Below are positions 7,924 through 14,391 of a stretch of 16,798 nucleotides of DNA, in pieces; positions within the stretch are counted from its first letter, which is position 1, and each line of letters starts with the position of its first letter. This stretch comes from Bacillota bacterium (GTDB taxonomy: Bacteria > Bacillota > Clostridia > Peptostreptococcales > Anaerovoracaceae). Both the position numbers and the translations under genes were made by a program. The notes under the pieces were generated by a model, which saw nothing but the letters and a program-made list of their open reading frames with translations, had not been told where the DNA came from and searched no databases. The stretch covers positions 1-16,798 of the forward strand of contig JAFZRG010000118.1 of assembly GCA_017619985.1 (NCBI GenBank). The letters run 5' to 3'.

Positions 7924-7953
7924 ATGTTTATTATACAATGAGAGGCGTTCTTT
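7906..7953. repeat. Perfect 11-bp inverted repeat around the cobS start
   Basis: AAAGAACGCCT at 7906-7916 is the exact reverse complement of 7943-7953, with a 26-bp spacer. The left arm lies in the first codons of cobS. The right arm lies just upstream of a TATAAT. The spacer holds that -10 element and the ATG codons. It could be an operator, or in read-through RNA a stem placing the cobS start in a loop. The repeat is read directly; its role is unknown. Confidence 0.6.
7930..7935 (-). promoter_or_regulatory. Putative -10 element for cobS, leaderless geometry
   Basis: A perfect TATAAT on the minus strand. Counting the usual 6-7 nt downstream places transcription start at or next to the A of the cobS ATG at 7923. 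No convincing -35 box is seen (around 7953-7958 the minus strand reads ATGCAA). The absence of a ribosome binding site fits a leaderless message but does not prove it. Confidence 0.35.
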
Positions 7954-7970
7954 TGCATTGTCTTTTCTTT

Positions 7971-9365
7971 TTACAGCTGGTTCACGACGCCGTAGAACAG
8001 GGGCAGTCCGTCCGTGCCCGTCAGGGCGAACAGGAACGGCCGGTCGAGCTTAAACTCCACGTGTTCGTCGGGCGGCATCGCCGCGCCGCAGTACATCATG
8101 ACGGTAAAGGCCGCCGCTTCGCAGCCTTCCTCATCCACTTTGACCCGCGCATTGTGGCTGGCGCTTCCGATGAAGACACCCTCCAGATCCGTCAGGTTCG
8201 AAAAATCCGCCTGGCGGCTGAACATCTCGCTCACGCCCAGGGACTCCAGCGTCTTCTGCAGATCCATCTCGGCCGAGACGTCGAACTTGGGCACCGCCAT
8301 GTCGATCATGACGTGCTTGCTGTTCTCCTCCCGTGTCTCGTAACTGCCCAGCAGGAAGTCCATGGCGGAACCGTCCGCCAGGAGGCTGGCGGGATCGACG
8401 CCCTCGTCGGGAAGGATGAGCCACATGCTGCCCGCGTCCTCGAACGGCAGGTTGACCGCGCCGAAGTGCTCAGTCCAGTAATACTGGCCGCTCTCCGTGC
8501 GGTGCATGAAGTCCGCGTCCGCGTCGTTCTTCGCGCCGTGGAACGTTTCCGTATATGTGTTGTCCTCCTGGAACCGGTCGGTCCACTTCGCGCTGAAGTA
8601 GACCGTCGTGGCGAGCGCCATCACGGTCTCGGGGTCAAAATCGTCCAGGCTGTCCACCGCGTCCGACAGCAGTCCGCCGGTGTTCTCGTTCAGCCAGTCC
8701 TTGAAGGCTTTGGAGAATGCCGGATCCGTCATATCCCCCTGATAGCTGCCGGCGAGATATTCTTCCGCCAGCGTTCTGAGCACCGCTTCCTTGAACGTCA
8801 CGTCCTTGTTCATCCAGAGGGACGCCGCCATCCGGCTCGTGCACGCGCCGTCGTCGCAGTAATTCGCGTTCCAGAGCGCTTTCGCGACCGCGCGGGTCTC
8901 CTCGATGGAGCTCATGCCCAGCAGATCCAGCAGTTCCTGACGGGTGCTGCCGCCTGCCGTCTCCGCTGCCATGGCGAGCGCCATCCAGATATTCAGCGGC
9001 GAGCAGGCCGCGTTGTCTCCGGCTTCCTCGGGCGTCAGATACGCGGCTGCCGTCTTTTTCAGATATTCGTTCAGCTTGCCGGTATAGGCGGACGCTTGCT
9101 CCTGCTGTGCCAGGCGGCTGTCGCGCCAGGCCGTATAGACCGCGTCGTAGCCGTCGGAATCGAACACTCCGTCGGACTTGATGAACGACTCTTCATCCGG
9201 ATACGGCGCCATGTCCGGCAGCGCCGGAACTTCCAGCGCATAGGCATTTTCGATCGCTGGCTTCGGTTTCGGGCCGGTACTGCCCGCTTCATCGGAACAG
9301 GCGCAGACGCTCAGGGTCATCGCCCCGGCCAGCAGCAGCGCCGTGATTTTCTTCGTGTGTTTCAT
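7971..9365 (-). CDS. Lipoprotein serpin (serine protease inhibitor)
   Basis: A 464-residue predicted surface-anchored serpin. The signal peptide MKHTKKITALLLAGAM ends in a lipobox-like VCAC. A Pro-rich, acidic linker of about 60-70 residues precedes the fold. Serpin landmarks follow: CSPLNIWMALAMAAETAGGS with TRQELLDLLG (helix B region), ATTVYFSAKWTDRF (strand region), then the hinge and reactive loop VDEEGCEAAAFTV and the final FKLDRPFLFAL. The hinge pattern EEG.EAAA.T is that of inhibitory serpins. Aligning by the standard 17-residue rule gives P1-P1' as Ala-Ala (codons 8082-8084 and 8079-8081), with Pro-Pro at P3'-P4' as in alpha-1-antitrypsin. This predicts elastase-like target specificity. 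I took the ATG at 9365, with AAAGGGG about 11 nt upstream. The gene lies between cobU (51-nt gap, without a convincing promoter) and cobS. Confidence 0.93.
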   Translation of the reverse strand: MKHTKKITALLLAGAMTLSVCACSDEAGSTGPKPKPAIENAYALEVPALPDMAPYPDEESFIKSDGVFDSDGYDAVYTAWRDSRLAQQEQASAYTGKLNEYLKKTAAAYLTPEEAGDNAACSPLNIWMALAMAAETAGGSTRQELLDLLGMSSIEETRAVAKALWNANYCDDGACTSRMAASLWMNKDVTFKEAVLRTLAEEYLAGSYQGDMTDPAFSKAFKDWLNENTGGLLSDAVDSLDDFDPETVMALATTVYFSAKWTDRFQEDNTYTETFHGAKNDADADFMHRTESGQYYWTEHFGAVNLPFEDAGSMWLILPDEGVDPASLLADGSAMDFLLGSYETREENSKHVMIDMAVPKFDVSAEMDLQKTLESLGVSEMFSRQADFSNLTDLEGVFIGSASHNARVKVDEEGCEAAAFTVMMYCGAAMPPDEHVEFKLDRPFLFALTGTDGLPLFYGVVNQL

Positions 9366-9422
9366 GGTATAAAAATCCCCTTTCACCGCTATAGACAGGA
9401 TCCGGGGGCGTTTGGTCGCGCA

Positions 9423-9971
9423 TTATTTGATCTTTAACTGGCAGCCGCAGACGGACAGGTAAACGTGATCCGCCAGAGCCGCCGCGTGGCAGTTGATGCG
9501 GCCGAGGGCATCGCGGTAGAGACGCGAGACCTTTGTCGCAGGCACGAGGCCGTCTCCCACTTCGTTCGTGACCATCACAAGGTCGATGTTCACGGCCTCG
9601 CAGAGTTCGGCCAGAGCCGTCAGTTCCTGTTTTACTTTTTCTTCGGCAAGATCCGCGTCTTCCTGCTTCGGGTCATCCCAGTCGGAGATGGCGGAGAAGA
9701 ACGTGTTGTCGAGCAGAAAGCCCACGCAGTCCAGCAGCACGGCCTTTTCCGCGCCTAGGGAGATGCGGTCGAGATTGCTCCAGCGTTCTTCCGTGCGCCA
9801 GTTTGCGGGCCGCCGCTCCCTGTGCCGCCGGATGCGGTCGTCCATCTCGCCGTCGGTGTTCGTCGCCGTGGCGATGTACAGTACGGAGGCGTCCCCTGCC
9901 GTTTCCTTCACCAGCTTTTCCGCGAAATCGCTTTTGCCGCTGCGCGCGCCGCCGGTCACTAAGGTGATCAT
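9423..9971 (-). CDS. cobU: Adenosylcobinamide kinase / adenosylcobinamide-phosphate guanylyltransferase
   Basis: This bifunctional cytosolic enzyme phosphorylates adenosylcobinamide and then transfers GMP from GTP to give adenosylcobinamide-GDP, the CobS substrate. The 182-residue length is normal. The P-loop is GGARSGKS (residues 7-14). The motif RIRRHRERRP contains His50, the expected guanylylated histidine. VMVTNEVGDGLVP and the C-terminal LYRDALGRIN complete the family signature. The start ATG overlaps the cobT stop in an ATGA tetranucleotide, and AAAGGA lies just upstream within cobT, so the two are probably translationally coupled. The central region has a slightly extended acidic insert (DWDDPKQEDADLAEEK). 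Confidence 0.96.
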   Translation of the reverse strand: MITLVTGGARSGKSDFAEKLVKETAGDASVLYIATATNTDGEMDDRIRRHRERRPANWRTEERWSNLDRISLGAEKAVLLDCVGFLLDNTFFSAISDWDDPKQEDADLAEEKVKQELTALAELCEAVNIDLVMVTNEVGDGLVPATKVSRLYRDALGRINCHAAALADHVYLSVCGCQLKIK

Positions 9972-11044
9972 TTCTCGTCCTTTCTGATATCGATGCGGTA
10001 GGTCTCATCCATGGCTTCCTGCGCGAACGTGTGCATGTCGCGCATCATGGCGCAGGCGGATCCGACGATGTGGAACGCCAGCGGGCAGCCGGTGCCTTCG
10101 CCGAGGCGCATACGCATGTCGAGGATGGGTTCGAGGCCCAGCTCCTTCATGATAAAGGCGTACGCGGGTTCGGCCGAGGCGTGTGAAGCGAACATGAAGT
10201 CCGCGCAGGCCGGGTTCAGCCGGTACGCGCACAGGGCCGCCAGCGAGCTGATGACCCCGTCGATGACCATGGGCAGCCGGTAATACGCCGCGCCGATATA
10301 GCAGCCGGTGAGGGCCGCGATGTCGAAGCCGCCGACCTTCGCGATCACGTCGATGGGGTCGGACGGATCGGGCCTGTTGAGCGCGAGCGCTACCCGGATG
10401 ACTTCCTTTTTATGGGCGAGGCCTTCATCCGTCAGGCCGCCGCCCTTGCCCACGACTTCGTCTGCGGAAAGTCCTGTGAGCGCCATGCAGCAGGCGCTGG
10501 TGGAACTCGTGTTGCCGATGCCCATCTCACCGTTGCCGAGCAGCTCGTACCCTTCTTCTTTGCACTGCCGCACCATGTCGATGCCGGTCAGGATGCCCTG
10601 GATGGCCTGTTCGCGGGTCATGGCGGGACCTTTCGCGAAGTTGTTCGTGCCGTCCGCGATGTGGCGGTCGATCACGAGATCGCAGTCCACGCGTCCCTTG
10701 ACGCCGATGTCCACGACTTTGAGATCCGCACCGGCGTAGTGAGCCAGCACGCCCACGCCGGACACGCCTTCCGCGATGTTTTTCGTGTGATTGCGGGTCA
10801 TCTCCTGCGGTGTGCCTGCCACGCCTTCCTCGACGACGCCGTTGTCCGCCGCGAAGACGAGCATGCAGCGCTTTTCCGCCGTGTTGATCACTTTGCCCGT
10901 GATGCCTGCCATCTTGACGGCCATGGTCTCGAGCCGTCCCAGGCTGCCCAGGGGCTTTAAGAGCGCGTCGTTGCGCTGTTTTGCTGCTTCGACGGCCACC
11001 GCGTCCGCACCGGTGATGCCGTTCAGATAGTCTTGAATGGTCAT
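9968..11044 (-). CDS. cobT: Nicotinate-nucleotide:dimethylbenzimidazole phosphoribosyltransferase
   Basis: CobT activates the lower-ligand base with nicotinate mononucleotide to make alpha-ribazole phosphate, which CobS attaches to adenosylcobinamide-GDP. The 358-residue length is typical. KPLGSLGRLE (30-39) is the N-terminal base-site motif. AADNGVVEEGV and GNGEMGIGNTSS (171-181) follow. RMRLGEGTG holds Glu316, which corresponds to the catalytic base known from the Salmonella enzyme. AAGGAGA lies 5 nt before the ATG. It follows the AEC transporter by 14 nt and overlaps cobU by 4 nt. The natural lower ligand cannot be told from sequence, and no bzaA-F or bluB gene is in the window. Confidence 0.97.
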   Translation of the reverse strand: MTIQDYLNGITGADAVAVEAAKQRNDALLKPLGSLGRLETMAVKMAGITGKVINTAEKRCMLVFAADNGVVEEGVAGTPQEMTRNHTKNIAEGVSGVGVLAHYAGADLKVVDIGVKGRVDCDLVIDRHIADGTNNFAKGPAMTREQAIQGILTGIDMVRQCKEEGYELLGNGEMGIGNTSSTSACCMALTGLSADEVVGKGGGLTDEGLAHKKEVIRVALALNRPDPSDPIDVIAKVGGFDIAALTGCYIGAAYYRLPMVIDGVISSLAALCAYRLNPACADFMFASHASAEPAYAFIMKELGLEPILDMRMRLGEGTGCPLAFHIVGSACAMMRDMHTFAQEAMDETYRIDIRKDEK

Positions 11045-11058
11045 GGATTCTCCTTAAT

Positions 11059-12033
11059 TTACAATAAACCCATCTGTTTTAACCCGAAGATCCACAAGAA
11101 CATGGAAAGGATCGAAAAGATCGACGTCACGACCACGATTTCTCCCGCCAGGTCGCCGTCGCAGCCCATGCCGCGCGCCATCGGGAACGATGAGATGGCC
11201 GTCGGCGACGCGCTCGTCAGGAGCATGGCGCCTAAAATGTGACCCGTCCAGCCCCACCGAATCGGCAGGAGCATATAGATCAGCGGGTAGACCGCAAGTT
11301 TGACCGCGGTCACGAGGATGAGGTCTCTGCGGTTCTCCTTCGCCGACTTCAGGCTGAAGGACGCGCCCAGCGTGATGAACGCCATAGGTGTGACGACCCC
11401 GGACATGCCCGCGACGACCGAATCCAGCGGATCCGGCAGATCGATATTCAGCGCGTTGACGAGGATGCCGAGCATGGCGCCCCAGATGAGCTTATTTCTA
11501 GCGATACCCAGCAGGATGCTGCCCACATTCAGCTTCGTTCTGCCCGCCGCGGCCTTGCCTTTGGCGATCGCGGCCTTCTGCCCGCAGATCTCGAGCACGA
11601 CGACGGACAGCACGTTGTACACCGGCACGCAGATGGCCAGCGCCAGCGCCACTTCCACGGTGTTGCCCACACCGAACAGGCTCTCCGCCACCGGGATGCC
11701 GAAGATGACCGCGTTGCTGCGAAACATGCCCTGCGTCATGCTGCCGACCCTGGCCGGGTCCTTCTCGACCAGGCTGCAGAGGCCGAAGCACACGCACCAT
11801 CCGATGATCGTGGCAACGCCCGCGTACAACCCGAAACCGCCGCTGATGCCGCTCAGATCCGCGTTGTAGATGTTCTTGAACATCAGGAACGGCAGAAAGA
11901 CGGTCACGAGCAGTTTATTGATATCGCTGTTCAGTTTTTCCGGCAGTTTTCCGCTGCGTTTCAGTGCGACGCCGAGACCCATGTAGATCATGAGCGGCGT
12001 AATGACTTTCAGCGAAACGATCAGATTATTCAT
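11059..12033 (-). CDS. AEC-family (auxin efflux carrier-like) membrane transporter
   Basis: A 324-residue inner-membrane protein with about ten hydrophobic segments, in the arrangement of the AEC/PIN-like family (YfdV, MdcF type). Visible family features are the N-terminal PLMIYMGLGVALKRSG, the FLPFLMFKNI segment, FRSNAVIFGIPVAES, GVVTPMAFITLGASFS and a C-terminal TSASPTAISSFPMAR. Bacterial members are implicated in transport of organic acids such as malate or malonate. The ATG lies inside the last codons of glycerate kinase (8-bp overlap), with AAGG just upstream. Coupled expression suggests, but does not show, that glycerate or a related acid is the substrate. cobT follows by 14 nt. Confidence 0.9.
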   Translation of the reverse strand: MNNLIVSLKVITPLMIYMGLGVALKRSGKLPEKLNSDINKLLVTVFLPFLMFKNIYNADLSGISGGFGLYAGVATIIGWCVCFGLCSLVEKDPARVGSMTQGMFRSNAVIFGIPVAESLFGVGNTVEVALALAICVPVYNVLSVVVLEICGQKAAIAKGKAAAGRTKLNVGSILLGIARNKLIWGAMLGILVNALNIDLPDPLDSVVAGMSGVVTPMAFITLGASFSLKSAKENRRDLILVTAVKLAVYPLIYMLLPIRWGWTGHILGAMLLTSASPTAISSFPMARGMGCDGDLAGEIVVVTSIFSILSMFLWIFGLKQMGLL

Positions 12034-13159
12034 GTCTTACCTTAAGAAGCCTAAACGTGCGCAATGCCGCGCTCTCATAGAGTTCCTCCGCGTGACCCAT
12101 GGCAAATTCCAGGGTGCACGGACCCTGCACGGTCGGGACGATGCTGTCGACGAGGGAGAGCATGTCCTCCGCTTTCTCGCCCATGCCGCCGACGATGGCG
12201 ATGCAGGGCCTGCCGGCCTTCCGGCAGCGTTTTCCGACACCCGCGACGACCTTGCCGTGCGCCGACTGCCAGTCGATGCGGCCTTCGCCGGTGACCACGA
12301 GATCAGCCTTTTCGAGCAGGGCATCGAAACCGACCAGATCCAGCACAGCGTCGGATCCTGAACGCATCCGTGCGTTCAGGAAGATCTTCAGCGCCGCGCC
12401 TAATCCGCCCGCCGCGCCTGCGCCGGGAAAGTCCGTATCCGCGCCGAGATCGCGCCTCAATACGGCCGCATAATTGGCCATGCCCGCTTCGAGTTCGTCA
12501 CGGATCGCAGGGACCGCGCCTTTCTGCGGTCCGAACGTGAACGTCGCGCCGTCAGGGCCGAGCAGCGGGTTGTCCACGTCGCTCATGACGGTGAAGTTTG
12601 TCTCTCTGGTTTCAGGCAAAAGACCGGACACGTCGATGCGCGCGACCTTTGCGAGATCGCCGCCTCTACCTTCAAGTTCTGCGCCCTGCGCGTCCAGAAA
12701 CCGCACGCCGAGAGCTCTCGCACAGCCCATGCCGCCGTCGTTCGTTGCGCTGCCGCCGATCGCGATGGTCACGTCGCGGCAGCCTGCTTTCAGAGCCGCG
12801 GCGATCAGTTCGCCGGTGCCGAAGGTGGAGGTATTGCGCGGGTCACGCAGCGACGGATCGACCAGCACGAGGCCGGAAGCCGATGCCATCTCGATGATGC
12901 ATCTGCCGCCGGGCAGCAGGCCGTAGCCTGCTTCGACGGGTTCTCCCAACGGCCCCGTCACCGTAACGGGTACCCATTCGCCGCCGGTCGCCATGATGAC
13001 GGCTTCTGCGGTGCCTTCGCCGCCATCCGCCATGGGCACCCAGTCGCAGCTGCAGTCCGGGAAGACCTCTTTCGCGGCGCGGGTCAGCAGTTCCGCGATC
13101 TTTACGGAACTGAGCGATCCTTTGAACGAATCCGATGCGAAGAGAAAACGCATAGCCAT
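12026..13159 (-). CDS. Glycerate kinase (GlxK/GarK family)
   Basis: This cytosolic enzyme phosphorylates D-glycerate with ATP, giving 2-phosphoglycerate in the family's best known members, and so feeds lower glycolysis. The 377-residue length is normal for the family. Motifs in order: FASDSFKGSLSS at the N-terminus, VPMADGGEGTAEA, IAIGGSATNDGGMGCARA, SDVDNPLLGPDGA, GAAGGLGAALK, and LVVTGEGRIDWQS near the end. The frame extends up to 13228, but I chose the ATG at 13159 because the family begins immediately before MRFLFASDSFKGS. AAAGGA lies 10 nt upstream. The upstream gene stops at 13161, leaving a 1-nt gap. Another ATG at 13153 is also possible. The gene overlaps the AEC transporter by 8 bp. 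Confidence 0.95.
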   Translation of the reverse strand: MAMRFLFASDSFKGSLSSVKIAELLTRAAKEVFPDCSCDWVPMADGGEGTAEAVIMATGGEWVPVTVTGPLGEPVEAGYGLLPGGRCIIEMASASGLVLVDPSLRDPRNTSTFGTGELIAAALKAGCRDVTIAIGGSATNDGGMGCARALGVRFLDAQGAELEGRGGDLAKVARIDVSGLLPETRETNFTVMSDVDNPLLGPDGATFTFGPQKGAVPAIRDELEAGMANYAAVLRRDLGADTDFPGAGAAGGLGAALKIFLNARMRSGSDAVLDLVGFDALLEKADLVVTGEGRIDWQSAHGKVVAGVGKRCRKAGRPCIAIVGGMGEKAEDMLSLVDSIVPTVQGPCTLEFAMGHAEELYESAALRTFRLLKVRHE

Positions 13160-13160
13160 A

Positions 13161-14384
13161 TCAATGCTTTCCTTTCGGGTTTCTGAGAATGCGGAGCAGA
13201 AGAGCCACGACACATGCTCCCGCGGCAAAGGCAGCGATGGGGATCACACTGAACCCTTTCGACTGCGCCTGCTGCGCTTCCTGCAGGGCCTCTTCGATCG
13301 GCGCGGGATCGATCAGTTCGATCTCCTGCTTCAGAGGAGCCCGATAATCCGTCCGCACCGTATAACCGCACTCGGTGCAGCGAAATTCGCGGTAGCCCTG
13401 CACGCCGTAATCCGCCTCGACCTTCGTCTCCGTCCAGTAAAGATTTCCATGCGGGCAGGGACGCAGGATCTCGTCGTAGACAAAGACTTCATCGCGCTCG
13501 AAATCCTCCGTGCAGCCGCCCCAGTCGTACGTCCACTGCAGCACCTCGCCGATGTACGGCGCGCAGTAGGCCCTGCGGTCGCGGTTGTCCTCGAAGAAGC
13601 GGATGCGGCCTTCAACATGGTTGTCCACGATCTCGCCTGCGTACGACGTGCCCTTCGGGTAGATGATGTACATGCCGACGAGGCCGCCGTCGTGCACGTA
13701 GCCGTGGTCCGAATCGTAGCCGTCGATCTTGATATCGCAGTCGACGATATCGATATATCCTGCGGCGTACGCGCCGCCCATGAACTGCTCGTCTTTGTAT
13801 TCTACGTCCGTGTCGATGCAGACCAGGGACACGTCTGCCGCGCAGCTTTCCAGCCTGCCGCTGCCGTAACCCGCAAGACCGCCGACGCCAAAGCAATGCC
13901 CAGATGTGGACAGTTCGCAAAAGCCCTGCACGCTGCAGTTCCGCACGATCGCGCCGTTTTCCATCATCCCGGCGAACGGCGAAGCGAATATGCAGAGCTC
14001 GGACTGATACGCCAGTGTCGATGCGCCGACCAGGTTCAGGTTTTCCACGACCCCGCCGTCCAGAATGCCGAAAAAGCCCTGGAAATACCCTTCGTATTCT
14101 TTGTAGTTGCCGTCGTACACCGTGCGGGTCTGATTCGCAAACCCCGCCGGATGCGAGTTGTAGATCGTGTGGCCCTGTCCGTCGAGATGGCCATAGAACA
14201 CGACCGGCTGCCACGCGAGTTCTTCCGTCATGTAGATATCTTCCGTCAGCACGAAATCCCCGTACGGGTCCTCGGCCAGCAGAAACAGATCCTCCGGCGA
14301 AGAAATAGCAACCGGACCGTCCGCGAAGACGATCCCGGTTGCCATGCTTATACAGATCAACAGCAAAACTGCGATTCGTTTCAT
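13161..14384 (-). CDS. Exported, C-terminally membrane-anchored surface protein with GLUG-like repeats
   Basis: A 407-residue protein of unknown function. It has a signal peptide (MKRIAVLLLICISMATGIVFA, cleavage near residue 21). A repeat-rich region of about residues 25-270 resembles GLUG/beta-helix surface proteins (LDGQGHTIYN, VENLNLVGAS, GVGGLAGYGSG, DGGLVGMYI). A C-terminal region holds CPHGN and FRCTECGY, a possible small zinc or disulfide knot. A single hydrophobic helix near residues 375-398 is followed by the basic tail RNPKGKH. This predicts an extracellular domain held by one C-terminal membrane anchor, without an LPXTG motif or SLH domain. The ATG follows the CofE-like stop by 7 nt and has only a weak GGCGGA upstream. 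Glycerate kinase begins 1 nt after its stop. Confidence 0.8.
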   Translation of the reverse strand: MKRIAVLLLICISMATGIVFADGPVAISSPEDLFLLAEDPYGDFVLTEDIYMTEELAWQPVVFYGHLDGQGHTIYNSHPAGFANQTRTVYDGNYKEYEGYFQGFFGILDGGVVENLNLVGASTLAYQSELCIFASPFAGMMENGAIVRNCSVQGFCELSTSGHCFGVGGLAGYGSGRLESCAADVSLVCIDTDVEYKDEQFMGGAYAAGYIDIVDCDIKIDGYDSDHGYVHDGGLVGMYIIYPKGTSYAGEIVDNHVEGRIRFFEDNRDRRAYCAPYIGEVLQWTYDWGGCTEDFERDEVFVYDEILRPCPHGNLYWTETKVEADYGVQGYREFRCTECGYTVRTDYRAPLKQEIELIDPAPIEEALQEAQQAQSKGFSVIPIAAFAAGACVVALLLRILRNPKGKH

Positions 14385-14391
14385 ATTTGTA

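Noticed and set aside
7906..7953. The 11-bp inverted repeat as an ordinary terminator of the serpin gene
   Set aside because: The 26-nt loop is too large for a typical intrinsic terminator, and the downstream arm lies inside cobS with only a short, broken T-tract. It is kept as an unexplained repeat instead.
9366..9422. Dedicated serpin promoter in the cobU-serpin gap
   Set aside because: CTATAG near 9391 is a poor -10 and no matching -35 is present. The gap is short, so read-through from cobU is simpler.
7938..9437. Long open frame of about 500 codons on the plus strand opposite the serpin gene
   Set aside because: It mirrors the serpin gene in GC-rich sequence, is rich in Arg, His, Val and Gly with no recognisable motif, and has no ribosome binding site. 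Similar antisense frames lie opposite most genes here (for example 14344-15756, 2482-3474 and 6226-7149).
11045..11058. Cobalamin riboswitch upstream of cobT
   Set aside because: Only 14 nt separate the AEC transporter stop from cobT, and I found no B12-box-like sequence there, before cobS or before the serpin. Control may lie upstream of the whole operon, outside the window.
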